Shown: in pieces, positions 1-9,495 of the stretch
Layout of the letters: every line of letters starts with the position of its first letter
Position numbering within the stretch: position 1 is the first letter of the stretch
Origin: DRTC01 sp964521025
GTDB lineage: Bacteria > Cloacimonadota > Cloacimonadia > Cloacimonadales > TCS61
DNA length: 64,000 nt
Reading direction: 5' to 3'
NCBI GenBank assembly: GCA_964521025.1
Contig: CAZFPK010000001.1
Coordinates: forward strand, 62,001 to 126,000
Position numbers and translations under genes: made by a program
Notes under the pieces: model-generated
The model's input: the letters and a program-made list of their open reading frames with translations, nothing else
Databases searched by the model: none
Told to the model about the DNA's origin: nothing

Positions 1-1
1 G

Positions 2-742
2 GCGAAAGAAAATGCTTTTAATTATATAGAAGAACAGAAACTTAAATACTTGAGAAAAAGCAATCGCACGGTTTTTCCTATCAAAGAATTAAAGGATAAA
101 TTAAATCTAAAAAAATTACCAAGGAAAATGGTTTGCCTGGATATTTCGACGATTCAAGGTTCAGATACGGTTTCTTCTGTTGTCTATTTTGAGAATGGAA
201 AACCAAAGAAGAAAAAATACAGACACTTTATTATGAAGACCGTAAACGGTCAGGACGATTTCGCATCTATGGCAGAAACTTTGCAGCGCTACCTGGAAAA
301 AGTTACCAAAGAAGATAAACCTGACTTGATCGTCATCGATGGAGGAAAAGGACAATTAAATGCTGCAAATTCCATTCTTATAAAAATGAAACAGGAAAAT
401 ATCGAGATCATTTCTCTGGCAAAAAAATTTGAAGAAGTATTCTTACCAGGTTTGAAAAATTCAATAATTTTACCTCGTTCTTCTGCAGCTCTCAGATTAT
501 TGATCAATATCAGGGATGAAGCGCACCGTTTTGCCGTTACTTTTCATCGTAAAAGAAGAAGCTCTCGTTTATTTTCCAGCGAATTAGATAAGATCAAAGG
601 AATCGGAGATGAAATAAAATTCCTTCTGTTAAAAGAATTCGGTTCGGTTGAAAATATAAAACACGCATCAATAAATGAAATTTCGGAAATAAAAGGGTTA
701 GGAATCAAGAGAGCAAAAAAAATTTTAAGAGAATTATCTTGA
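2..742 (+). CDS. uvrC: Excinuclease ABC subunit C, C-terminal part (5' end outside window)
   Basis: UvrC makes the dual incisions in UvrABC nucleotide excision repair. The frame is open from base 2, so the gene starts upstream; 246 residues are visible. They match the UvrC C-terminal half: the RNase H-like endonuclease region with CLDISTIQGSDTVSS, YRHF, GQDDFASM and IDGGKGQLNAA, then LAKKFEEVFLPG and IRDEAHRFAVTFHR, and a tandem helix-hairpin-helix at the end (LDKIKGIG, EIKGLGIKRAKKIL). The conserved Asp and His residues of the 5' nuclease are present. The stop is TGA at 740-742. No downstream partner is linked, because a repeat-bearing gap of about 300 bases follows. Confidence 0.96.
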   Translation, partial: AKENAFNYIEEQKLKYLRKSNRTVFPIKELKDKLNLKKLPRKMVCLDISTIQGSDTVSSVVYFENGKPKKKKYRHFIMKTVNGQDDFASMAETLQRYLEKVTKEDKPDLIVIDGGKGQLNAANSILIKMKQENIEIISLAKKFEEVFLPGLKNSIILPRSSAALRLLINIRDEAHRFAVTFHRKRRSSRLFSSELDKIKGIGDEIKFLLLKEFGSVENIKHASINEISEIKGLGIKRAKKILRELS

Positions 743-823
743 TTAAATTTTCTCTTTTTTGTTTTTTGCATTTCAGTTTGAAAAGAGAGTTTTATGAGAT
801 TGGGTTTTTTACCTCACCTTAAT

Positions 824-844
824 CCTCTTTTTCAGAAGGAGAGG
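824..844. repeat. Palindrome related to the CCCTCTCTT dispersed family
   Basis: CCTCTTTTTC / GAAGGAGAGG hairpin preceded by CTCACCTTAAT. It is a diverged copy of the elements at 20059-20097 and 28567-28606, which overlap stop codons. It could act as a uvrC terminator, but no clear U-tract follows. Confidence 0.5.
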
Positions 845-893
845 AAACTTTCTCATCCCCAGACTCCTCAGGGTTTGTGAAAAATGTAACTCT

Positions 894-1006
894 TTCTTGT
901 TCCCAAACTCCTGTTTGGGAATGATTTATTCAGAAATCCATTTTGATTAATTTAATAATTTGAGTGAAACGAGTTTTGCGTTCCCAAATAGGAGTTGGGG
1001 AACAAG
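894..1006. repeat. Pair of TTCCCAAA...TTTGGGAA palindromes in inverted orientation
   Basis: At 900-921 TTCCCAAA and TTTGGGAA form an 8-bp stem with a 6-base loop. At 979-1006 a second, less perfect copy lies in reverse orientation (TTCCCAAATAGGAG...GGGGAACAAG). The two copies can also pair with each other. They fill the gap between uvrC and the kinase operon; nothing coding is visible in 743-1045. Confidence 0.7.
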
Positions 1007-1045
1007 ATATCAACCCTCTTTAGATAATTATTTGGGAGGAATGCT

Positions 1046-4000
1046 TTGAAAAGATTTCTGATCTTTTTATTCATATTTTGCATTTTAGTTTTATCATCGG
1101 AACAGACCAAAATCGATAGCCTTAAACAGCAATTAAATTCTGCTCTCCAACCTGAGAAAGTTCAAATTCTAAACGATTTGTCATATTATCATTTAGAAAA
1201 ATCACCCGAGATCTCAATCGATTACGCAAAAAAAGCATTGAATCTAGCTATAATTTTAAAAGACCTCGCGGGACAAGGAAATTCAGAGTATTATCTTGCT
1301 CTTGCTAACGAAAATCTGAATAAATTCGGAGTTGCTTTAAATCATTATATGGAATTACTTGAAATCCAAAAGAAAATCGGTAATAAAGAAGATATTGCCA
1401 GCACTCTGAATTATATTGGAATAACCTTTAGTAATTTGAGTGATTATTATATGGCTCTCGAATATTATAATAAATCAAAAAAGGTTTATCGAGAATTAAG
1501 TGACAGCATTGGTGTGGCTACGGTTTCTAATAACATCGGTCTTGTTTATGAAAGTTTTAGCCGGTTCGATAAGGCTTTATATTATCAATTGCATGCATTA
1601 AGGATCTATGAATCAATTGCTGATAAAGACGGTATAGCAACATCTTTGAACAATATGGGAAATATTTATCAAGGTCTAGGTGATTTCAATAAAGCATTAG
1701 ATTTTTTCCGCCGGACATTAGATATCTATTACGAATTGGACGACAAATACGGATTATCGATGGCTTATAATAATCTCGGGATGGTATATCATGATCTGAA
1801 AGAAATCGATAAAGCTCATGATTATTATAATAAATCCCTGGAACTTGAAAAAGAAATCAAAGATCCGTTTGGTCTTGCCGGTTCGTATAATAACCTGGCA
1901 ATTGTGTATGAAGATTTTAACCAACCGGAAAAAGCAGAAGAATATTATCTAAAATCATTAGAGATTTCGAAAAAGATCAAAGATAAATACAGTATTGCTA
2001 ACACAAGCAATAATATCGGACATTTTTATATAAAGCAAAAACAATTTGATAAAGCATTCTCATATCTGGAAAACGGTAGAAAAATCTCTCATGATATCGG
2101 AACTAAAGACCTTGAAAAAGAAAGTTTTGACGGATTAGCCAAATTCTATGCAGCCACCAACAACTATGAAAAAGCTTATGAATTTTTTAATCGCTTTACA
2201 GAATTAAGAGACAGCATTTTTGCTACTGAAAAGAATCAGAAGATCGTTCACCTGCAAAATAAATATGAAGCCGAAAAGACCGAAAATCTAATTGATGCAA
2301 TGAAAAAAGAACAGGAAATTCAAAACCTGATAAAAAAATATTTGATCCTCGGTCTTATCCTGATCTTATTGACTACAATTCTTTTGTTTTACCTTTATAA
2401 TGAGAAAAAAAAGGAGATCACTCTCCGCAAAAAAGCGGAAAAACAACTGATCGAAAGCGAAGAATCTTTTCGCTGTTTAGCAGAGAATATTAAAGTTGCA
2501 GTTTTCACATTTAATGAAAAAGGTTATTTTACTTATGCAAATCCCGCAGCATCAAAGATCAGCGGTTATTCCAATAAAGAAATTCTTACAAAAAAGTTTT
2601 TTGAAAATGTTCATCCTGATTTCGTAGAATTAGTTAAGGAAAGGGCAGTTTCTCGATTAAAAGGGGAATCTGTTCCGGATAATTATGAGATCAAGATCAT
2701 CAAAAAAAATGGTGAAGAAAGGTGGATCGAACTAGTAAACAATAGAATTACTATCCATGGTAAAAAAGTTATTCTGGGAACCGGTATCGATATCACTGAA
2801 AATAAAAAAGCACAAGCGATCCAAACCGTATTATATAATATCAGCAACGCTGTCAATACGACCACAGAAATCGAAGAACTTTACGATATAATCCACGATC
2901 AACTACATACAATTATCGATACAACTAATTTTTATATTGCTCTTTATGATAAGGAAACAAATATTATTACAGCACCATATTATAAAGACGAATTAAAAAA
3001 GACAACTCCCGAACCTCAACAATTAAAAACAGGTTTGACTTCCTATGTAATTAAAAATGAAAAATCTCTATTTTTAACAGTTAAAAAAAGAAAACAATTG
3101 ATCAAAAAAGGTGTCGTTCCGGATATGAACTGGAAAAGCAAAATATGGGTGGGTGTTCCTCTGAAAATTAGAGATACGGTTATTGGAGCATTAGCAATTC
3201 AAAGTTATTCCGATGCAAAAACTTATACTAAAGACGATCTTGAAGTATTGGAATTTGTATCCGCACAAATCGCTCTGGCAATCGACAGGAAAAAAGCACA
3301 GGATGCTCTCAAAGAAAGCATTATCCGGAACCAGGCTCTTCTGCAAGCAATACCGGATATGATCTTTGTTCTGGATAAGAATGGAAAATATCTTGATTTT
3401 GAAGCAGAAAAAAACGGATTACTGGCTGTTCCGCGCGAACAAATTATCGGTAAAAGTATCATGGATACAGGCTTTAACGAATCCCAGGTCAAATTGATCT
3501 TGAATAAAATCGAAGCAGCTATTCAAAGCGGAACCGTTCAAACAGTTGAATATGAACTCGAAGTACCTGAAGGGCTGAACACATTCGAAGCCAGGATCGT
3601 TCCTTTGAACCGGAATAAGATCTTATCGATTGTCAGAGATGTAACCAACCAGAGAAAAGCAGAACAGGAATTAGTCGAAAGTGAAGAAAGATACCGGAAA
3701 CTGTTCGATGCTTCCCCCGATCCGATCGTCGTTCATAGTAAGGGTAAACTGATTTCCGGGAATAAGGCGGCAGCTGATTTTATTGGAATCGATGATGCTG
3801 CTGCTTTATTCGGAAAACCAATAATCGATTTTGTTGCACCGGAATGTCTGGAAATCGTCAAAGAAAGGGTTCAACAGCTTTATACTGTTGGAACTCCCGT
3901 GGAACTTGTGGAAGAAAAATATATTACTCTCGATGGTACGATCAAAGATGTCGAGGTTTCTGCTATTCCTATAATTTTTAGAAATGAAAAAGCAGTTTTA

Positions 4001-4681
4001 GTAGCTTTCCGGGATATCACAGGTAGAAAAAGAAATGAAGAAAGAATAAGGAATTCTCTAAACGAAAAAGAAGTCATGCTTCAGGAAATCCATCACCGCG
4101 TGAAGAACAATATGCAAGTCATATCCAGCCTGCTCAACCTTCAGGCAAGATATATCCGGGACGATAAAGATCTGGAATTGTTCAGAGATAGTATCAATCG
4201 TGTCAAATCCATGGCTCTCATCCACGAAAAATTATATAAATCAGAGGACCTGGCAAGAATCGATTTTAGTGACTATATTCATAAATTAACTCGCAATTTA
4301 TTTATTTTCTTTAAAATCGATATTAATAGAGTAAAATATGAAATAGAATTAGAAGAAATTTTATTGGATATTAATAAGGCAATTCCTTGCGGTTTGATCA
4401 TCAACGAATTGTTATCAAATTCTTTAAAATATGCTTTCCCGGGAAATAAAAAGGGGCTAATTCAAATAAAAATCGATCACCTGGAAAAAGAGAACAAATA
4501 TAAAGTTTTATATGAAGATAACGGAATTGGATTACCCGTGGAAATAGATATCAGAAACACCGAAACATTGGGAATACAGTTAATTATTACTTTAGTAAAG
4601 CAACTTCACGGTAAAATCGAACTCGATAAAAAGAACAGGTCAAAATATTTGATCGAATTTGTAGATACTTATGAGGAATAA
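1046..4681 (+). CDS. Membrane sensor histidine kinase: TPR - TM - PAS - GAF - PAS - PAS - HisKA_2 - HATPase
   Basis: This is a 1211-residue sensor kinase. An N-terminal signal segment is followed by about eight TPR units (roughly residues 50-390, repeating NNxG...Y and KAxxYY patterns), which would lie outside the cytoplasm. A transmembrane helix is at about 432-452. PAS (about 470-590), GAF (about 610-748) and two further PAS domains (about 752-995) follow. The kinase core has the HisKA_2 H-box EIHHRVKNN (His 1016/1017), the N-box INELLSNSLKYAF and DNGIGLP near residue 1158. The start is TTG at 1046, five bases after GGGAGGA; the nearby ATG at 1041 stops at once. It is probably cotranscribed with the next kinase, 50 bases downstream. 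No receiver domain or response regulator gene is nearby, so the phosphotransfer partner is unknown. Confidence 0.93.
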   Translation: MKRFLIFLFIFCILVLSSEQTKIDSLKQQLNSALQPEKVQILNDLSYYHLEKSPEISIDYAKKALNLAIILKDLAGQGNSEYYLALANENLNKFGVALNHYMELLEIQKKIGNKEDIASTLNYIGITFSNLSDYYMALEYYNKSKKVYRELSDSIGVATVSNNIGLVYESFSRFDKALYYQLHALRIYESIADKDGIATSLNNMGNIYQGLGDFNKALDFFRRTLDIYYELDDKYGLSMAYNNLGMVYHDLKEIDKAHDYYNKSLELEKEIKDPFGLAGSYNNLAIVYEDFNQPEKAEEYYLKSLEISKKIKDKYSIANTSNNIGHFYIKQKQFDKAFSYLENGRKISHDIGTKDLEKESFDGLAKFYAATNNYEKAYEFFNRFTELRDSIFATEKNQKIVHLQNKYEAEKTENLIDAMKKEQEIQNLIKKYLILGLILILLTTILLFYLYNEKKKEITLRKKAEKQLIESEESFRCLAENIKVAVFTFNEKGYFTYANPAASKISGYSNKEILTKKFFENVHPDFVELVKERAVSRLKGESVPDNYEIKIIKKNGEERWIELVNNRITIHGKKVILGTGIDITENKKAQAIQTVLYNISNAVNTTTEIEELYDIIHDQLHTIIDTTNFYIALYDKETNIITAPYYKDELKKTTPEPQQLKTGLTSYVIKNEKSLFLTVKKRKQLIKKGVVPDMNWKSKIWVGVPLKIRDTVIGALAIQSYSDAKTYTKDDLEVLEFVSAQIALAIDRKKAQDALKESIIRNQALLQAIPDMIFVLDKNGKYLDFEAEKNGLLAVPREQIIGKSIMDTGFNESQVKLILNKIEAAIQSGTVQTVEYELEVPEGLNTFEARIVPLNRNKILSIVRDVTNQRKAEQELVESEERYRKLFDASPDPIVVHSKGKLISGNKAAADFIGIDDAAALFGKPIIDFVAPECLEIVKERVQQLYTVGTPVELVEEKYITLDGTIKDVEVSAIPIIFRNEKAVLVAFRDITGRKRNEERIRNSLNEKEVMLQEIHHRVKNNMQVISSLLNLQARYIRDDKDLELFRDSINRVKSMALIHEKLYKSEDLARIDFSDYIHKLTRNLFIFFKIDINRVKYEIELEEILLDINKAIPCGLIINELLSNSLKYAFPGNKKGLIQIKIDHLEKENKYKVLYEDNGIGLPVEIDIRNTETLGIQLIITLVKQLHGKIELDKKNRSKYLIEFVDTYEE

Positions 4682-4731
4682 AATCAAAAAAAAATGCAGG
4701 AAGGCTTTGATACATCCGTTAAGGAAAAAAA

Positions 4732-6864
4732 ATGAAGAGTAAAGTAATTTTATATTTGATACTTTTAGTTTTTGGATCGACATTTTTTATTACGCTTGCT
4801 ATCGGCAGTTATGCCGGAGCAAAAAAAAATTCTGTCCTGGAAATCCAGAAAGAACAACTTTTCCAGCAAATTAAAAAAGATTTCCAACTTTTCGATAAAC
4901 TGCTTTTGCAAATCGAAAAAGATATTAATATAAGTCTCGAAAAAGCGATCATTTCTATAAATAATGTTCTGAATACAACTGCAAAGCGAGAAGAATCATC
5001 TCCTCGCGAATTGAAATTATTAGCTCAAAAATATGATGTAAATGAAATCTTTCTTATTAACGAGAAAGGTACAATATTCAACACTTCATTTGCACCGGAT
5101 CTGAATTTCAGTCTTTTTATCAAAGAAAAAAAATATACCGATTTCTTGAAATCAATATTCGGAAAAGGAAAAATATTCAAACAGCGAATCGGAATTTCCG
5201 ATGAAAACGGAACTATTAATTCTTATGCTTATTACAGTCCTCCCGGAACTGATTATATCATTAAAGTTTCCGTACAAATTCGAGATTTCATTACCGAAAA
5301 TTATTCGGAAGATTATTGTAAAATGATCTTTAAAGATCTATTTCTCAAAACCGTGAAACTTAATAATTATCTTCAGAGTTTCGATATTTACAGGATCAAT
5401 GATATTTCCGGTTGGTCTCTAATTAACGAAGGTAAAAGATTTAGTAAAGCTACAAACCTGATCCTCGAAGCAAAACCGGGAAATGAAATTAAGATCAAAA
5501 AAGGAGGAACCGAGACTATTTATTTTGTGCCGGAGATGGAAAACGCAGGATTTGATTTTGTAGAAGAATTATACATCGAATTGATTTACGATTTCAGTTT
5601 TATTAACCGTTTTGTGGGAAATATTATTTTTTATGCTATTTGCAGTTATATTTTGATCATGACCTTGGTATTTATGATTTCTTCAAAATTATTCGATGAA
5701 CTCATTGTCAAACGAGTTCTTAAGATCAATATTGGATTAAAAAACATTGAAAACGGTGATTATAATACAGAACTGGAAACTTCCGGTAAGGATGAATTAA
5801 CTACTATTTCAAAAAATATCATGAGTATGTCGAAAAAAATCCAGGAACGGGAATCATCATTAAAAAAGAGTAGAGAAAGATACCGGACATTACAGTCAAA
5901 TATTCCCATCGGGATTTTCAGATCAACACCGGAAGGAGTCTTTCTTTCAATAAATCCTGCCCTGGTTCAGATGTTTGGATACGAATCCGAAGAAGAGCTC
6001 AAAAAAGTCAACATGACCGATCTTTATTATAAACCGAATCAGAGAGAAATTCTATTGCAAATGATGGTTTCCCAAAAAATTATTAAAGATTTCTCTATTA
6101 AATTGGTCAAGAAAGATACTTCTTTATTTTGGGGTTCCATAAGTTTTAAAGCGATCTCAGACGATCAGGAAAATATTCTTTATTTTGATGGAAGTCTGGT
6201 TGATATCACAAAAAGAAAAAAATCAGAAGAAATGATCCGTGAATCATTAAAAGAAAAAGAAGTTTTATTGCGTGAAGTTCATCATCGAGTAAAAAATAAT
6301 ATGCAGGTCATTTCCAGCTTGCTGAGTCTGCAATCGAGGTATATCAAAAATGACGATGATCTCCAACTTTTTAAAGACAGCCAAAATCGTGTCAGATCGA
6401 TGTATCTTGTTCATGAAAAATTATATAATTCAAAAAACCTGTCAAAAATCGATTTTGCAGACTACATAAATAGTCTGACCGGAAATTTACTCATATCATA
6501 TAAAATCGACCCTGATTTAATAAGTTTAAATATCATGATAAAGAATGTTTTCATGAATATTAATCTAGCTGTACCCTGTAGTTTGCTCATTAATGAACTT
6601 ATTACGAATTGTCTTAAACATGCATTTCCGGACAACAGAAAAGGTGAAATTTCAATTTATATGAACCATGATAGATCAAAATTATATAATCTCACTATTT
6701 CTGATAATGGAATTGGATTTCCGGAAGATATCGACTATAAAAATACGGAAACTCTCGGACTGCAATTAGTTGAGACTTTAATTCATCAACTCAAAGGTTC
6801 GATCAAATTGATCCGCAAGGATGGAACTACCTTTAAGATCAGTTTTCCGGAGAAGATAAAGTAA
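4732..6864 (+). CDS. Membrane sensor histidine kinase: TM - extracytoplasmic sensor - TM - HAMP - PAS - HisKA_2 - HATPase
   Basis: This 710-residue kinase has a transmembrane helix at about 5-27, an extracytoplasmic sensor of about 260 residues, a second helix at about 293-317, HAMP (about 318-375) and PAS (about 385-500). The HisKA_2 core has EVHHRVKNN (His 517/518), an N-box INELITNCLKHAF and DNGIGFPED. The last 210 residues closely resemble the core of the upstream kinase (VKNNMQVISSLL, VHEKLYxSxxL, NTETLGxQL), so the two are paralogous in the core but carry different sensors. The ATG at 4732 follows AAGG. The gene sits between the TPR kinase and a secreted beta-helix gene that begins 8 bases after its stop, suggesting one transcript. 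The ligand is unknown. Confidence 0.92.
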   Translation: MKSKVILYLILLVFGSTFFITLAIGSYAGAKKNSVLEIQKEQLFQQIKKDFQLFDKLLLQIEKDINISLEKAIISINNVLNTTAKREESSPRELKLLAQKYDVNEIFLINEKGTIFNTSFAPDLNFSLFIKEKKYTDFLKSIFGKGKIFKQRIGISDENGTINSYAYYSPPGTDYIIKVSVQIRDFITENYSEDYCKMIFKDLFLKTVKLNNYLQSFDIYRINDISGWSLINEGKRFSKATNLILEAKPGNEIKIKKGGTETIYFVPEMENAGFDFVEELYIELIYDFSFINRFVGNIIFYAICSYILIMTLVFMISSKLFDELIVKRVLKINIGLKNIENGDYNTELETSGKDELTTISKNIMSMSKKIQERESSLKKSRERYRTLQSNIPIGIFRSTPEGVFLSINPALVQMFGYESEEELKKVNMTDLYYKPNQREILLQMMVSQKIIKDFSIKLVKKDTSLFWGSISFKAISDDQENILYFDGSLVDITKRKKSEEMIRESLKEKEVLLREVHHRVKNNMQVISSLLSLQSRYIKNDDDLQLFKDSQNRVRSMYLVHEKLYNSKNLSKIDFADYINSLTGNLLISYKIDPDLISLNIMIKNVFMNINLAVPCSLLINELITNCLKHAFPDNRKGEISIYMNHDRSKLYNLTISDNGIGFPEDIDYKNTETLGLQLVETLIHQLKGSIKLIRKDGTTFKISFPEKIK

Positions 6865-6872
6865 TAGGAATA

Positions 6873-8180
6873 ATGAAAATAATACTATTTACTTTGATAA
6901 TTATACTTTCGGTTCCGTATCTGTTTTCTGAAAATTATTCTGATTATCTCTCTAAATTCCATTATGATACTTTAGTTCCGATCGACTATCAGGATATTCA
7001 GACTGCTATAAATCATTCTTTCGAAGGGGATATCGTATTGGTTGGTCCCGGAACCTATTACGAAAATCTAAATTTTAATGGGAAAAACATCATGCTTACA
7101 TCATTTTATAATGTTGAAAAAGATACTTCATTCATTTATTCAACTATCATTCACGGAAGAAAAAAAAGCAGTGTTGTTCGCTTTGAGAATCAGGAAAAAT
7201 CATTAGCAAGATTAAGTGGATTTACCATAACCATGGGTTCGGGTGTATTTGATAATCCTTTTTATAATCCGGAAAACAGTTCTTTTCAAAACGAATTCGA
7301 AAATCCATATGAGAACGATGAATATTTTTATCTTGGAGGAGGAATATATTGTAAAAATGCTAATCCAACTCTGGATAATTTGATTATCACGCGAAATTCC
7401 GCATTTAAAGGTGGTGGTATATTCTTCTTTTCTTCCAATGCAAAATTAGAAAAGATCATTCTATCGCAAAATTTTGCTGAAGATGATGGCGGAGGAGTTT
7501 CTTGTTACCTGGCGAATCCTACATTTAAAGATATTAATTTCATTGAAAATTCTGCTGCTAAACAAGGTGCAGGAATCGCTTGTGTTTATAATTCTAATCC
7601 GAATTTTTTAAGGGCTGAATTTGAAAAAAATAGTGCCGTGAAAAACGGTGGCGGCATATTTTGTGATTTGAATTCCAATCCAACCTTTGAGAATTGCATT
7701 ATTTTTCTTAATTCAGCCGAAACCGGTGGAGCTGTTTATTGTAAAAGATCAAGTCCGGAATTTGAAAATGTAACGATCGTTAATAATTCAGCAAATAAAA
7801 GGACAGCCGGAATTTTTTGTTACGATAATTCCAATCCTATCTTGATGAATTGTATTTTGTGGAAAAATTCTTATGGTGAAATTGCTTTTTCTCACCATTC
7901 CGAAAAGAGTTCTGTTTCAATTTCGTATTCTGATATTTATTCAGGGCTTGCCGGGATAACAAATCAATTTAATGGAATTCTGAACTGGGATAAAAATAAT
8001 CTGGAATTCTACCCGCTTTTTGTCGATGAAGAAAATAATGATTTTCAACTTTTAATCGGTTCACCATGTATTAATTTGGGAAATCCTGAAAAACAGTATG
8101 ATGATCTCGATGAGACAAGAAATGATATGGGAGCTTTCGGCGGGCCTAAAGGTGATACTAAATTCTGGTGGTTTAAATAG
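6873..8180 (+). CDS. Secreted right-handed parallel beta-helix repeat protein
   Basis: A 435-residue protein with a signal peptide (MKIILFTLIIILSVPYLFSE). The segment YQDIQTAINHSFEGDIVLVGPGTYYEN is the usual entry to pectate-lyase-like folds. It is followed by about eight 22-25-residue beta-helix coils with the pattern NPTFxNxxIxxNSAxxGGGIxC. The end, DETRNDMGAFGGP, is the typical close of the choice-of-anchor/beta-helix proteins common in FCB bacteria. No catalytic lyase residues are recognisable, so polysaccharide binding or a surface-structural role is as likely as cleavage. It starts 8 bases after the kinase stop, with AGGA upstream, so it is likely the last gene of the kinase operon. Confidence 0.85.
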   Translation: MKIILFTLIIILSVPYLFSENYSDYLSKFHYDTLVPIDYQDIQTAINHSFEGDIVLVGPGTYYENLNFNGKNIMLTSFYNVEKDTSFIYSTIIHGRKKSSVVRFENQEKSLARLSGFTITMGSGVFDNPFYNPENSSFQNEFENPYENDEYFYLGGGIYCKNANPTLDNLIITRNSAFKGGGIFFFSSNAKLEKIILSQNFAEDDGGGVSCYLANPTFKDINFIENSAAKQGAGIACVYNSNPNFLRAEFEKNSAVKNGGGIFCDLNSNPTFENCIIFLNSAETGGAVYCKRSSPEFENVTIVNNSANKRTAGIFCYDNSNPILMNCILWKNSYGEIAFSHHSEKSSVSISYSDIYSGLAGITNQFNGILNWDKNNLEFYPLFVDEENNDFQLLIGSPCINLGNPEKQYDDLDETRNDMGAFGGPKGDTKFWWFK

Positions 8181-8191
8181 TTTGATCTTAT

Positions 8192-8329
8192 CCTTCCGAA
8201 GCCTTCTTTCAATTCTAATCACATCAGAGGATTCGGAAGGTTGAACGGAACATGTAGAACTTGCAGGTCATGATCAGAACTTTCCGAATTTTACTTGAGA
8301 GAATTTCTCTGCAGGAAGCTTCGGAAAGC
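8192..8329. repeat. Composite dispersed repeat, modules A (8192-8240) and B (8278-8329)
   Basis: Module A runs from CCTTCCGAAGCC to GGATTCGGAAGG and module B from AACTTTCCGAA to CTTCGGAAAG. Each is a palindrome of about 50 bases. The same two modules, in reverse order and orientation, occupy 15695-15831. Here they fill the gap before the next gene. Confidence 0.85.
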
Positions 8330-8342
8330 AAGGGGTAATAAC

Positions 8343-8981
8343 ATGAAAAAGATAAGTTTCAAAACAATCTTTCTTTTCACAATTTTCATTAATATTCACC
8401 TTTTTTCTGAAAATCAAAATATCGATGTAAATTCGATCAATGTTTATAACCCGCGGACAACAGAACTCCATTTTGATACAAATGATAAAAGCGGGAGAAT
8501 AGAACTTCTCGAAGCAGAAATGATTTCTTCGAAATTCATCTTTGAACCGACAATTCTGTCCTTTGTCTGGGGATTTAACGACAGTTTTAATAAAAACAAA
8601 GCAAATTGGTCATTTTTCCCTTTTCTTCAGTATTTATATTTCAGCAGGTACATCAAAGACAGGAAGATTCCTTTGATTTATTATCTTAATTCGAAATATC
8701 ATTTTTTATTCTTCAAATCCAAAAAAGAACCTTCTATTCATAAGATTTCTGCTCTTTCATTATATTTCAAGAATAATACTGATTTTTATTTTTTCCGAAA
8801 GAATAAATGGCTTCAGTTTTCACAAGGAATCGGAATAAACTGGTTCATCAAGGGTTTCTGTTATTTCCGGATCGGATATTTATATCAACTCGGGTTGGGT
8901 ATTGAAAAAAATGACATTTCAGATTCAATCAATCTATCTTTCGGTTTAATGGATTTTGGTACTAAGTATTTCAATGAATAG
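8343..8981 (+). CDS. Secreted protein of unknown function
   Basis: I do not recognise this 212-residue protein. A signal peptide (MKKISFKTIFLFTIFINIHLFSE) is followed by a region rich in aromatic residues and Lys (FFPFLQYLYFSRY, LYFKNNTDFYFFRKNKW). Short alternating strands (GIGINWFIKGFCYFRIGYLYQLGLGIE) suggest a small beta-barrel or outer-membrane-associated protein. I chose the ATG at 8343 over a longer in-frame GTG/TTG-type start near 8295, because it follows AAGGGG and yields a clean signal peptide; the longer version would begin inside repeat module B. The intergenic stretch after it (8982-9235) shows only AT-rich sequence with a TTGACA at 9167-9172. Confidence 0.75.
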   Translation: MKKISFKTIFLFTIFINIHLFSENQNIDVNSINVYNPRTTELHFDTNDKSGRIELLEAEMISSKFIFEPTILSFVWGFNDSFNKNKANWSFFPFLQYLYFSRYIKDRKIPLIYYLNSKYHFLFFKSKKEPSIHKISALSLYFKNNTDFYFFRKNKWLQFSQGIGINWFIKGFCYFRIGYLYQLGLGIEKNDISDSINLSFGLMDFGTKYFNE

Positions 8982-9235
8982 AAATTAGAATTTGATCTCA
9001 GGAATCATGAATTTTAAAATCTATTCTTTGTGATAAGAAACCGAATCAACTGTTATTTATTTATTTTACAATTAAATAGATTCGGATAATACAGCAATGA
9101 AAATTCAAAGAATTAATGCATAACTCACAAAATATCAAAAAGTTACGATAAATTTTCTGTTTATGCTTGACAAATAATTTCAATAGAAAAAAAAGACTTT
9201 GAAGTTTTTATTAAAATAAATAATAAGGAGAAACA

Positions 9236-9487
9236 ATGAAAAAGTTCTTAAATGTATTATTAGCAGTAATATTCCTTCTTACTCTATTGTTATCAGCTTG
9301 TGCTCCACCTCCTCCTCCCATTTCAAAAATCCAACTGGAACAAGCGGAAACCGAAGCAATTGCTGCTGAAGAAAGTGCTGCAGAATTAGAAGAAGAAAAA
9401 AACACCCTGGAAGATGAATTGGCAACCAAACAAGCCGAACTTAAAAGTTTACAGGATTACCAGAAACAACTGGAAGCTGAAGAATAG
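9236..9487 (+). CDS. Small coiled-coil lipoprotein
   Basis: An 83-residue precursor with a lipobox LLSAC (Cys 22), then a short proline run (PPPPP) and a continuous Glu/Ala/Leu-rich coiled coil (about residues 34-83). It resembles Lpp-like or OmpH-like spacers in build but not in sequence. A strong AAGGAG precedes the ATG. Its stop is 8 bases from the LysM gene, which also has a long coiled coil, so the two probably act together at the envelope, with the lipoprotein tethering and LysM binding peptidoglycan. The function is inferred from architecture only. Confidence 0.82.
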   Translation: MKKFLNVLLAVIFLLTLLLSACAPPPPPISKIQLEQAETEAIAAEESAAELEEEKNTLEDELATKQAELKSLQDYQKQLEAEE

Positions 9488-9495
9488 GAGTCAAA

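Noticed and set aside
8295..8342. Longer start for the secreted protein at 8343
   Set aside because: It would begin inside repeat module B and mask a clean signal peptide; AAGGGG precedes the 8343 ATG.
9167..9195. TTGACA as a promoter of the lipoprotein-LysM unit
   Set aside because: There is no credible -10 hexamer at 16-18 bases; noted only as a -35-like word. The same holds for 23503 and 43769.
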